Shown here one piece after another: positions 38,301-50,401 of a stretch of 64,000 nt of DNA. This DNA comes from Sipunculus nudus. Taxonomy: Eukaryota; Annelida; Sipuncula; Golfingiida; Sipunculidae. How positions within the stretch are numbered: position 1 is the first letter of the stretch; every line of letters starts with the position of its first letter. The DNA lies in the NCBI GenBank assembly GCA_026874595.1, contig CM049321.1, positions 22,871,979 through 22,935,978 on the forward strand. Reading direction: 5' to 3'. The notes under the pieces were generated by a model that did no database searches, was not told the DNA's origin, and saw only the letters and a program-made list of their open reading frames with translations. The position numbers and the translations under genes were made by a program.

Positions 38301-40929
38301 AAATCTTCAAAGAGTAAAGTCTTGAAGACGCTAGGGAATATGATGAAATAAAATCCAGGCGGCCCGTAGTGTAACCCCTCAGTAAACACCGTCCTGTCTA
38401 AACTCTTTGTAATAACGTTGTACTTCAGGCCGACTGAAACCAGAGAACAATTTACTTAGGCCAAGCTAGACCTGCGAAGGTATCTATAATATTGTTAGAT
38501 TTTGATTTTACATTAATATACACCAAGTAAAAGCATCCCCTATACTGTTACTCTGTTCACCCGTTGCCCTATTGCTGCCATGGCCAGTTCAAGTAATTTA
38601 CATATATCACTACAGGTGGCGTCTGTGTGCTTAATTCTTGGGTTCTCATGTGGTCTGTACCCCTAAGTGATGGTGAGTCCCCATGGAAAAAGAAAGTTAA
38701 CTATTTGCACCCCACAGAAGGGCCCAATATACATGAATTATATAATGATCACTTAAGATTTATAAACATGATAAAATATTGAGAGAGAAAAAAAAATATT
38801 CCTTGACCTGTTGCAGGTCTGAGGCCAAGCAAAGTTGGTTTCTTGGGCACCGCGCGCGTCAATTGTGAAATCCCTACATCAAAATGTCTTATTTTGATTT
38901 TAAACAGAAATTTTGCGAATAGAGCTCTAGTCACACAGACATACCTTCAAACATAATACATTCAAAAAGTCGGTAATTTTTTTTTGTTATCATGTGTTTT
39001 ATTACTTATTTTTGTTTCCATGTGTTTTTACCAGTTTAGCGAAATAATTCGGTTTTAAAGTCTGATCACATGGTTTTGTATTGAATGCGTAATATAAAAA
39101 AAAATAAATAAATCACCCTTTCATAATAGTTTCTTTTATATTGTGCCTGAGAACCCAAACATTTTTCAGCCTTAATGTTTCGGTTTTTTTAGATGGGAAG
39201 CACAATGAGACGTGCTTAATGTAAAGAGGATAAGACAAGATAATTGTGTTGCTGTTAGCATGGTCATAGACAATAAACTACAGTAAAACATATGTTGTAA
39301 GTATAAACTAGATTTTATAATAGTAAACGAAGTAAGATACGGCTGGATATTTTAAGATTCAAGGTAAAACTTGCAAATTCCATATATTTAAAAATCAATC
39401 CAAATGTTCTTTTTTATTCACATATAAACCATGAAGAATACATTATTTTAAAGCTGGTACAGTGTTTTTTCTGACGGTATATACAGACGAAGCCGCTTAA
39501 TTGCAAGAGGCTTTTGTCAAGCAAATTTGTTGCAATTAACAGAAGTTGCATTTAGGCGAAGTTCACCGTCTACCATGTGTAAGGGTGCCTTTCCATACAT
39601 GCGGATTTTCACCCGCGCGGGACCCGCGCGGGTCCCCGCATGCGAAGAGTCCCTTTCCATATGTGCGGGTCCCCGCATGCGGGTGACCCATTAGTTTGGA
39701 TTAACGCATGCACTAATAATCATAATTTCTAAAATTTTAGTGTAATATCTTAAGAAAATATTCAGTGTAAACATTTATACTAACTGATGAGGCAGATTGG
39801 AGCGGATTAATATCGTATCTCACCAGCCAGGCTTAAATGGTGGCTATTTCCTGTCACACTCTAACTAGAGCTGGTCCCGGACCGTATCTCAATGAAGAAT
39901 GGTCGTATATTTTTTAATGCAATTAAATAAGCTCTATCAGCTCCTTTTTCTTTTCAAATACAAGGACACATGCCTGCTACTGATATATACATGTAGCATC
40001 CGCATGCGGGCCCCCGCAGAAATCCAACACTGCTGGATCCGCATGCGGGACCCGCGCGATTCCGCGCGGGACCCGCGCGGGTGCCCGCACGTATGGAAAG
40101 GCGACAGTGATAACACACTTGTTGGATTTCAACCGTGCGGGACCCGCGCGGGGGTCCGCATGTATGGAAAGGCACCCTAAGGGGAAGCCCAATGATTGAT
40201 TGGACCGCCGAATATCTAATTAATTTAGCATTTGTTTTGTAACACTATTCGTATTGTGATAAAGAAGTAGAGATCGTTGCGCTTGCCGCTCATGATTGAT
40301 TAGTGACATGATTCGAAATTTGCTGGTTTTTTATATATGAGATGTTTTGACAAGACATAACGAACATAAGGGGTTAACAGTATAAGTTTATATAAGAGCC
40401 TTTGACAATTCTATTTTGAGTATCATCAAAGGAACAAACCATGGGACAGCTAGCACATAAAAGTTTGTTTGACAAACAAACTCAAGCTAATTAAGAGTTG
40501 TTCTCGTGATCAAGGTGTTTAATAAGCGTGACGTATTTTTAACCTACCATTGTAAACCCACTTCAAAGAGATGTGTGCTGTGACCGTATCGAACTGCATC
40601 ACCAAGCAAAGGTAATTAAGGTCCTTTGTACACATGTGCACCTGCAGTTGTAACAGCGGCTACTTTTGAACTTCCGGTCTATGATCATTGTTGGGATAAC
40701 ACTAACACAACTTACCGACTCATTGAAGAACTTGCATTTAACGTAAGTTTTCTACCTTTCTACCCATATATTCCATTGTGTTAATCGGAAGTTTGCGATT
40801 ATGAGGCTTCCGATTATGCGGCGCGTTTTTGATGATAACATATAGGAAATGGTTTTGGTTTTCAGAATTTCTTGCAAGTAAGCGGCATTTTCTGTTAACC
40901 GACTTGCAAATAAGTGGCGTCGTCTGTAG

Positions 40930-40997
<68 letters not shown>

Positions 40998-41684
40998 ATT
41001 TTCAATTTATATGATATTTTAACATTTAAATATGTATTTTAAAAAGTACAGTATTTTAAGCAACCATGAACAGGAGATCACCTTTTAGCAGGTTAATATT
41101 CAATAAAAGAAATATATTTTATTTTCTCAACAAGAAGACACACAGTAGTTGGGGGGAAAACATTTGAGATATAGTCATGTAGTGTAATATCAGTTCACTA
41201 AAAAGTGGCTTTCTGTTACTGGGCGCCTAAAATAATGTACCTTCTAATAATTATTTAAATGTTTTGCCAGTTCTGCTTCCTTAACAGTAACATGTTGTTA
41301 GTGTTGCACAAGTATCATATTTTAATTAATAGTCTATTTATAAAGAATAAAAGAGTTTCTATGCCGGCTATAGTTTAATTGTTTAATTTTGACTAGTTTA
41401 CATACTGCGACACATAATGAATAAAACATGGACGATAAAACCAGTATACCATAATAACCATAAAAACATATTCTGATGATTCTATTGGTGTATTTTATTA
41501 CTATGGTTGCATGTGTTTTTATTCTGATAAACAGAGATGTAATGATTTTGTTTGAACGTCGAGGGCGCAACTTACCCTCGTCAGAGTTGAGCTTTTTGAA
41601 GGAGACAGAAAGAAGGGCAATTGTCATGATCAATAAAGCCCCAACCAGCACGGCGGCGCCTAATCGAATCACCTTCGAATCCAT
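34130..41684 (-). CDS. Membrane-anchored SPFH/band 7 (prohibitin-like) protein, paralog A, 307 aa, seven coding exons
   Basis: Coding exons in order of transcription: 41576-41684, 38297-38433, 36692-36824, 36211-36350, 35331-35405, 34780-34901, 34130-34337. All have AG acceptors and GT donors (the sixth is GTTAGT), and phases join to 924 bases. Residues 5-29 (VIRLGAAVLVGALLIMTIAL...) form one membrane helix, followed by SFKKLNSDEVGLKYN. Residues about 35-195 form an SPFH domain: GLHYGPPGFYFIIFPS, then VEIQLDVTYQYQVKPKDL, then SALECNIKDLQVNNIVRP. Residues about 178-260 are a helical, probably coiled-coil tail (ARTQAQIMVEKSRSDARI, KAESEAAAILDRYDREAL). The C-terminus is ...FIGMKGPAKTSYLPARTTK. 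SPFH proteins form ring or cage oligomers that scaffold membranes; the compartment here is unknown. The nearest relative in the window is the divergent plus-strand gene at 45725. Its 3' end is flanked by a MITE and no clear AATAAA was seen. Confidence 0.85.
34500..34560 (+). repeat. (ACT)n then (AAT)n microsatellite in last intron of paralog A
   Basis: About twelve ACT units followed by AAT units and irregular AAT-rich text to about 34700. Confidence 0.95.
35275..35310 (+). repeat. (TC)n microsatellite beside an exon of paralog A
   Basis: A pure TC run ending about 20 bases from the 35331-35405 exon. On the coding strand it is a GA run just downstream of the donor. Confidence 0.9.
38021..38224. 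mobile_element. MITE of the GCGTATATGC-rich family, second copy
   Basis: The left end ATGGGGTGTTTCCATGTGT is preceded by TAA; the right end GCGCACATGGAAACACTGCT is followed by TAA. GTGTTTCCATGTG is shared between the ends in inverted form. The interior has GCGTATACGCGTATGCGAG, a self-complementary AAAATCGC...GCGATTTT, and GGTCTGCGTGAACTCGGGGA as in the 33755 copy. It lies in an intron about 70 bases from an exon of paralog A. Similar GCGTATATGCGCATATGCG text at 37960-38017 may be part of an older or larger copy. Confidence 0.6.
39583..40177. mobile_element. MITE (595 bp) with perfect 23 bp inverted ends and TAA target duplication, CCCGCGCGGG-rich
   Basis: The left end GGGTGCCTTTCCATACATGC(GGA) is the exact reverse complement of the right end (TCC)GCATGTATGGAAAGGCACCC. 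TAA flanks both sides (39580-39582 and 40178-40180). The arms are packed with variants of ACCCGCGCGGGT and CCGCATGCGGG, and a second, inner pair of CCTTTCCATA/TATGGAAAGG ends is visible (about 39650 and 40093). The middle is AT-rich. It is non-coding and intronic in SPFH paralog A. Target site and ends suggest PIF/Harbinger. Confidence 0.85.
40933..40996. repeat. (TA)n microsatellite
   Basis: Pure TA dinucleotides in intron 1 of SPFH paralog A. Confidence 0.95.
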
Positions 41685-41689
41685 AACGT

Positions 41690-42013
41690 CTGAAATACAA
41701 TATATTAATACATATATCAAAATGAGTATGCATGTTTGGAATATACCAAGGGAATTAACAAAGACGTGTCTTAATTGAAAACCTAACAATATATTTTGTA
41801 CTGGATCCTACCCGAATTCTAAACTCGTGGTCTAGAGTTTACTTAGGTATCCAGCTTTACTCCCCCCCCCCCCCCACCGACCCCACCCACAACTTCCTTT
41901 TAGTAAAAGTTTTACGCAGTTGTGGCCCGGGGTATTCCTTTGCAGGTAAAATGGATGTATGTTTGTATAATATTCACACACAAACATCCCCACCAACACT
42001 AACACACGCACAC

Positions 42014-42052
<39 letters not shown>

Positions 42053-44218
42053 AATAATATAACCCCAGTATTTGAGTTACAGTCTATGTAGAAAAAGTGC
42101 TAAATACATCTAATTAAGAATAGAGCATGTTTACTGAGTGTCAGACAAGTCAGAGCACGTTACTATACAAAGCTTCGCGCCGATTGTTGGAGTTGGTGTT
42201 TGCACACCGGTGATAGGCAGGTAACTGTAACTTAACACAAGTCCTCAGCTGTTCCTTTTATTTCTTTTTAGAACGATTGGGATAATTTGAGGAGTTGCGA
42301 CATTTCGCAATAAGCTCATTGCGCTTGTTCAGACTAATCTGTGTAGGGTCGCTTTTGTTGCGTTATATGTGGTAATTTCTTCAATGCAGATATTACATTT
42401 CCCCGATGTGCACTTCACTGTGCTGGATTTCTGGATTATTTCCCATATGATTTAATGGCTTAGGGTATTTCGTTGAAGAGTAAAGGATGTATTTGGAAAG
42501 TTCCATTTCCTTTTCGTTTCGTTCACTTCGCAGTGACTCTCTGTGGTTGTTGTAACTTGTTGAAATTTCCTCTGGCTAATCCGACGTAGCGGGAGGCATG
42601 TTTAGTTGGTCAGTTATCACGCTGGCTTCATAAATTAATGTCCGTGGCTATAGGCAGTTTCCGTTAAGGGGCCAACTTTTTTCGTTCCTCTTTTTTTTAC
42701 GGGAGCGTTCGGTCGTTTTGTGCCATGATCCTTTTGTTATGTGCTGCTATTATGTACACCATGTTCCTCATGTAACAGTAACTTATATTGATGGAGTTTT
42801 TGTTGAATAGTTTGTATTTTTTTTTTCGGAAATGTTTGTCAATTAGTTTTAAAAATATTTTTACCAAAGCATGTGTGAATACTTTTGCGGTATGGTGGGT
42901 TGTACCAAATTATTATCCTTTTTCTGTTATTATTCTTTTCTCGCCGCCCGCTGGCATTGTTCAGACAAACGAATTATTACTTAAATAATTATCACTTGTT
43001 TTCACCAATAGAGAGACATTGCAAGTCCAATTGCATATATCACTTCGGCTGATTCTCAGTGTTTGTATTATATATGGTATTAGTTTTCAATAAGGTTTGT
43101 CCGAGTACGTGCATCTCGACGCCTGCATTTCCGACTCCCCCTATTTTGGCACTAACATTGCGCGAGTACACGTTTTATTATAGATTTGATCTTAAAAAGC
43201 CTAAGATAGAAGATTAAATATGGGATACGCTATTTAATATGGTAAGAAAATGAAAATATTCTATATTTTTAGATCTAAAAAGGGGTTGTAGGCTTGATAA
43301 ATGAATACTTTGAGTGATTATTTTGGACTCTATTTGTTAGAAATGGAAATGAATCGAAAGAAAAAAAGTATACATTTATAATCCTAGGTCCCAGCATTTG
43401 ATTCTAAATCAATTCTTGCTCAGATCCAGTTTCATCTCCAGGTTAATTGAGGAACTTGTCCAGGGAGTAAAAAAAAATACTGGGGGCCAGTGTTGTAAAA
43501 AAACTGAATTAGAGAAGAAAAAAAAAAAATAAAGAATAGAACTTTTACAGAAATATAAATAAGAAATTTTGAGTTATTGTCAAGATTTGATTGGTCAATA
43601 TTCTGAAAAATAGATGGCATTTTTCATTTAAAATCGGGGTTCATACTTGCCAGAGAGAACCTACTTCGACGATTGGAAAATTATATTGTTATTTTATCAT
43701 TTTTATAAACAGCATTGTCCATAACAGTCAATAAACACTTTGAAGATTTGAGTTTGTTTTAGACACTTATTACTCGTTTCTGCAGGGTATACATTCCAAT
43801 AGCTTATGTAGAGTGAAACCTTGAAACGTATGTACACATGCATAATGTGTTGTATGTTATAATTTGTAATAATATTTTTTATCGCTGCTGATCGAATGTT
43901 CCTCCCGATAGTCTCTGCAATGCTATTTCTAGGAGAGTAGTTTGTTGCAAATGTATGTAATGATTACCGGTGGTGCCACTAAACCGTTGACACGCAACCC
44001 CTCTGTTCCCACTCCAAAATGTGTCCTGAGAGGGTCATTTTCCATTCCCCCCCCCCCATAAATCCTAAAAGAAATGTAACATCAATTTGGAAAGGGCTGT
44101 CACATCGCTTTCTATCAGGAAACACACTATCCAGTGGGTGAACTTGAAGCAAAATCTATTATATTTGAAATAAAACTAAACTGGCCTCGATTTGTTGTAT
44201 AGAATATCGTTATCTATT

Positions 44219-44277
<59 letters not shown>

Positions 44278-45360
44278 ATAGCGATGACATGAGTGTGTAT
44301 TTATAAAATCATATAATATATAAGATTATCTGTATGTAATGGGTTGGTGGCAGACAGGGCCAACTAGTATGGTTTGCCGAAAACTCACCAGAGGTCACCC
44401 AGCTACACGTTCAAGCTGGCAGTCTCTGGTGGAGATTGGGATTTGGTCTCGGTGTAAAGAGTAAAAAAAAAGACAAGGGTTAGGGGCTAAAATGTGAACA
44501 ATAAAGAGCTCGGAATAGCAGGACACATCGGAGGTTATATATCCGGCATATAAAAGGTATCTCCTAGTCGCTGCATGGTCATTTGTAAATTTACGCATAA
44601 ATTACTTTAGTTAAAGAAACACATAAATATCGTTTTCAACATGTTTTAAAATTGCCAGTTTTGTGCAACAGATCCATGGAAATGATTCAAAATGGTGAAA
44701 TAATAACGTGGCTTTCAAAAGAGAAAATATTAACTATTGTTATCCTCTGCATAATACAGAAAAAATAACATATTTTTTTAGAAGCCAAAAACGCCTTATA
44801 GTTTTCCATCTGAGCGACAAAAAAGGGCATTTGGTGACCAAATGGTCGTCAATTTATATCGTTAAAATGCTTTAAAAAATGGGTCACGAACAAACCTGAG
44901 CTTTGCGAAATGATAGGTATCATTGTACATAGCTGTATCTAAATGAAAATCAGTATGTACTAGTATATTGGCCACAGAGTTGATTTAGTGAGCGAAATAT
45001 ATGAATCAGATCGTACACGTGTACAGGAACGGAGAAACCTAGCTATAATACACTTATGCGGTATGTGCGAGTAATGTCACCTAGCTACGTCATCGCCCTG
45101 CATGGTTTGTGTGTGGTGCTTGAAATCATATAAACGACGACTCTTACTTTGTATAACAGCAACAGTTAACAGTGTTATAGCCTGATATTGTCCATGAAGG
45201 AAAATACTGATAATACGCAAAATAATCTGCAGTGAATCTGCGAGGGTCATTTACTACAAAACAGATCTTCAAGAATCCCTTTCGACAAATACTGGTGAAA
45301 ATATGCCAATATTCTCTATGTCACGGTATATATCGCCCAATCTGGCATCAAGTGACTTAC
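41690..45360. other. Probable 5' intron of SPFH paralog A; no exon seen
   Basis: Holds a poly(C) run near 41861-41876, a short (CA)n/(TA)n tract at about 42005-42052, a T-rich low-complexity stretch at 42250-43000 and (TA)n at 44223-44270. Open frames here lack splice context. Confidence 0.4.
44223..44270. repeat. (TA)n microsatellite
   Basis: Pure TA dinucleotides. Confidence 0.95.
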
Positions 45361-45560
45361 CTGAAAGAATTACACCGCAAATGAGAGCAGACGACAGTTT
45401 GCTGAGCGCCCTGCTCGGTAGTGGCTCCGCTCAAATGGTTTGCACTTGTTTTACGCAGCCCTCGTCTAAATCTTATGGTCATGTGTTTAACCTGCACACC
45501 CCAGGGCATTCCAGACTGTTAGTAACACCACTCTGTATACACAGAACCATTGACCCGATC
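45361..45560 (-). other. Probable 5' non-coding exon of SPFH paralog A (right limit uncertain)
   Basis: The first coding exon of paralog A has an acceptor (ATTGTATTTCAG) just five bases before its ATG, so an upstream non-coding exon is required. A strong minus-strand donor, TTTCAG|GTAAGTCACTTG, lies at 45360/45361, about 3.7 kb upstream, next to the divergent plus-strand gene. The upper limit of the exon is a guess. If right, the two paralogs share a bidirectional promoter of under 400 bases. Confidence 0.4.
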
Positions 45561-45724
45561 TAGGTCAATATATTTGCATTGGTTATCACGCTGAAACCGA
45601 CGAATCAATCCCCGTACGTCTAGCCGGCCGAGATAGGTTTGTTTCCATTGAATCACGACGCTTGCGCTCGGACCGCTGCGTTTCAAGATTGAAGGGAGTT
45701 TGGTCAATTCTTTAAACACTAAAT

Positions 45725-46709
45725 ATGGCGTCCCCGAAAGAGGAACAGCGGACTCAGGCAGAGGACAGTGAGCCGGCTGAGAATATTTCTATGTTGTCCA
45801 TACCAACAGAACCAGCGCCCGCCTACCACACTGTCACGTAAGAATTTTACCTACCTTACAGATTTAACTAAACTGATTTATGTTTGTAAATAGCTTGTGG
45901 GAATTTACCGTATGAATAATAAACAAAGATTGCGCCGTGAGACGCTAGCTACATGTACATTCAGTTCTAGGACTGAGAAAATTTCATAAGTCTAAGACAA
46001 TATCGAAAATCCCCGGTTCGAACCCCGCGGTGCTTCAAATGGCATAATGGTGAAAACTCGTTATAGAACCTCAGATTCGCTTTAATGTCTGAAATCCTGA
46101 AATCCAGAAGGCTTAATAATAACGTACCATTCTTATCTTACGGATACCTTCATACTCATTCAATATACAGGGCCACCAGCAGGCCATGGACCTAGCCTTT
46201 AAAAAAAAAACATTGACTGCTTTGTGAATTTAAACCGCACTCAACTGGTTTTGTGTGTCAAACTGTTCATATAATATCCTTTAAAGTGCGTTACATCAGT
46301 ATAAGAAATGTTTGTTTTAGAATAGGTCTCCGCATATGTTGAATTTTATTCACTCTGATTTCCATTGTAGCCCCAATAATAAAAGGTACGTCAGCTAAGG
46401 TAAATCAGGGGCAGCTACAGGATTCTAGAAAAGGGAGGGCTTATCAGCCCGGCTGGCACAAGTAAAATGTGTGTCGGGATTCCTAGCTGATTTTATGCAT
46501 AACCCTCGCATGCAGAGGTTTAGAGAATACAAAGATTACAAAAATGCTTTGCTTCCAAATAGGCTTTGTATGGCGTTAATTGACGTCATGTTGGCTTAAT
46601 GTTCGTTCAACCACGGCGTATATAACCAGCAGGTCGAGAAATGTAATACAAATACAACATAAATACATGTAGGAGTCCGAATAACCCTTCTAGTATCCAA
46701 GTTGCGTAA

Positions 46710-46768
<59 letters not shown>

Positions 46769-49700
46769 GGCGTATGTACTAGTTCAGGTAGGAATGGATT
46801 AGGAATCGCCAATTTGGCTATTAGGATTTTCTATATATCTGGTACTTGATAATACACAGCGCTCTATACCATACACTGCTTTGTATGGGTTTAGAGGCGC
46901 AAAATGCCATATATATATATATATATATATATAATAGCATTCTTAATTATTTGTGGATCTAGCGGTACCATCTCTTTCATTCATATACGAATAAAACGCA
47001 CAGCCAATCGAAATAAGGTAGAAGATATTTCACGAGCCTATTAATATCGTTTTCATTATGTACAAAGTAATATATTGTAGTGCTGTACATCGTGAAAGAA
47101 TGATTACATCGTTTATAAGTTTTATTATAAGTTAACATATCACGACCTAACAGCATATATTACAGTGATGTTTATGTACTTTGTTGCAGTAATATTCATG
47201 TAATCTGTTGCAGTGCTATACATGAAAAATAAATCAAAATATTATTTCTCAAGACCGTTAAGCTGCGTTTCCATAAGCGCGAAAACGAGAGCGAACGCGA
47301 GAGCGAAAAAAAAAACGCTTTTATGGTAATATCACTGGAGCGTTTCCATATATGCGCGTCAGCGAGAGCGAACGCTGACGCGATTTTTCGAAACGCTCCG
47401 GGGAGCGATTCAGATGCCTGTCGCGCGGCATTCGCGTGGGAATACTAGTACCTTAAATTGACGCCAAGAAGGGAGGGCATTCCTGTTTTTATAGCAAGTG
47501 CCTTAAGCAAAGCAAGGATGCTGAAGACACATGCAGGCGATGTTCATGAATGATGATGTGGAGACATAGGTAAACTTTATAAATGACAGGCACTATACTG
47601 TTTATATGATACCACCTCTCTCTATCACAATGACATTTAATGATTAACAACGTAAGACCATGTGGGACGCAAAGGGAAAATAACTTTAAATACGTCGAGC
47701 GACATATTTTTTTTTCAGGTAAATACAGATTCAAACATGCCTTTATATTATAGATTTCTCACAATGGTAAGTTATACAAAAAATCGCCAAATGAAACCAA
47801 CAATCCTGCAATGTAACTTTGCAAAAATTACTAGAAACTGCGTGTCGGATGGTTCATACAGAAACATTCCGCGAATGGGTCGCAACTCATATCCGCGATC
47901 GCCTTTGCGTTTGCTCTCGCGTTCGCGCTTATGGAAACGTAGCTTTAAACTCTTAACCCGTTCTGCAGAGCGGTTAACAATTAATGAACGATCCTGACGC
48001 TCCTCTTTAAAAAATGAAATGGATTACCAGGAATGAAAGGTTGATTATTTCTAAAGGTTATTAAACTTTTAATTACATATAAGCTTTTGACCAAAATGGG
48101 TGACTATGACAAAACAACAAGGGTATGACATCATCTTGAAAATTTTGGTTTAATCTTTTGTGTTTCTCCCGTTTAGTTTCTTGCCGTAGCCATTACATTC
48201 TTACATTCATATAACATATTTGTCTTAATGATTTCTCACAGCGGACTGTCGGAATATCCACAAGTAAGTGACGACGAGTTCGAAGCCCCGTCACGTGACA
48301 AGAAATCCGACAAAGCACCAGGCAACAACTGGTAATACGCTTACAATTCATTCCGCATAATGAAATATGATTTATAATTCAAAGTTAACATGTTAAGTCA
48401 CATTAATCAGATATATCATACCGTTACGTAATGTTAGAACATACTAGGCTGTTTGCAATGACGTTAGGATTAAAGTATCGACAAAATGTCTATAATAGCG
48501 CAGATCTCATTCCAAGCAACTACTGGTAATACGCTTTCAGTTCATTCCGCATAATGAAATATGATTTATAATTCAAAGTTAATGTGAAAAGTCACATAAA
48601 TCAGATATAACATACCGTTACACAATGTTAGAACATACTAGGCTGTTGCAATGACGTTAGGATTAAAGTATCGACAATATGTCTATAATAGCGCAGATCT
48701 CATTCATATTATCACATAATCGTGTATTAAAAGGTACAGCTTCTATCCTTTAAGCTGACAGGCCTAAACGTGAAATGAAAATTAACCAGTAAATTTAACC
48801 GAGGATCAGGGGATATTTTAACGTGCAATTTGTCCCTATGTATGCAGTTATACGTAGGAGTGGGCAGTTATAATTCAATGCAGACTAGTGCAGACTGGAT
48901 TTAAAGTTTTGGTCTTGACATAGACTGAATAACAACATATATGCTAATGTTCAATTCATTTGCTCAATTTACCCGATCATTGATATCATGCACTTTATAT
49001 AATTTGCAAAAGTTGTAATATTATTATAATTTGCCATATTTTCTTTCATAATGCATTGGTATTATCCATATAATATTGGCCTATAAAGACTTGAGACTAA
49101 CTTGCATTGGTTAATTTTTAAAAGTAGAAGAACACTGTCTCTGGTGAGCCCTGGTTTCTTGGCTTACAACAACATGATATAAAGTTGGGTCATTTAAGAA
49201 TTTGTGCCGGTCTCAAATTCTTAAAATTTACCGTGCCGAAGGCGCTGTGGAATGGTTGAAACGCGCGTTAATCTGTGGGCCACTCAAAATATCTTGTTTA
49301 GAGTTTGGAACAGTTACTGAGTTTTCATGAATAAAACTTGTGTTTTGACTACTTCTTCATAAGGATAAAAAATCTACTGTCATTTTATATAATATACTAA
49401 GTAACATTCAATTTAACCGAAAGATGACAGAGTAGACCTAGCAACATTTATTAAAAAGCACACACAAACAATTCAGGAGATATATTTTCATTTAGCCATC
49501 ATATTGAGATTCAATAAGAATTTTCCCCTTAAATTTCTTTTTTTATTTATCCATGTATGTTCACATCAATGTGGCCATTATGTGAAAGAATACAGCACAT
49601 AATATAATTTGCCATAACGCTGCTATATACAAGTATTTATCCACACGTACAGTCCATATACCATTTGCTTAGCCAATAGTTTGGAGCATTGACCCCGGAA

Positions 49701-50347
49701 TGACCAAGAATTCTCCCCGTGTCTTGTTTGCGCAAGACCTCTGTACAGATAGAAACGTGGAGGTAGGGGCTTAACTGTGTGGCCAGTACATAACCACAGG
49801 CAAGTTTGGAACTGATCGTTGAGGCACTGGCATTAGCAGCAGACCAGGTTGGTATTTGGTGTATAGGTGTGCCAAATAGTCGATTATATCGATGAATCAG
49901 CGTTTCCTTTCATAATCAATTAAATAGAGTGCACTTTTTGAATATTCAGTCATATAACCTCCATATTATCCCGATAAAATAGTCTTATTATGTTAGGGAT
50001 ACAAGAAAGGTTGTACATAAAACAGCGAACTGCATTTAAAGGTGTCAAACAACATGGTATACCTTGGCCTTTAAGCGTGATCTACGAGCTAGACTGAACA
50101 TACTCGGTCAATATTTTATGAATAATTATAAACAGCAATTTCACCGAATGTATAGACGGCGCATTAAATAAACGATTAATAATCGATCATTTGTCTGTTT
50201 TTAATTCAGTCATAGAATATGAATTATAACCGATTCCTAACACTAATATTTGGCTTAAAATATTTCCTTTTAAAATCTGATAATTAAACTTTGTTATGAG
50301 GTTTGTTATGAGGTGTTTTGCCTGTTTAGCCAAAACAATAATGGGTT

Positions 50348-50401
<54 letters not shown>

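Noticed and set aside
42250-43000. Possible second LTR (T-rich, low complexity)
   Set aside because: No paired TG...CA inverted ends, no ordered TATA and AATAAA signals were found.
46005-46035. tRNA T-arm-like CCCCGGTTCGAACCCCGCGG
   Set aside because: No acceptor, D or anticodon arms could be placed around it; at best a SINE or tRNA fragment.
47662-47997. 111-codon plus-strand open frame
   Set aside because: It lies largely over the right arm of the MITE at 47261-47944; the Arg/Ser-rich end is the GCGTTTGCTCTCGCG arm translated.
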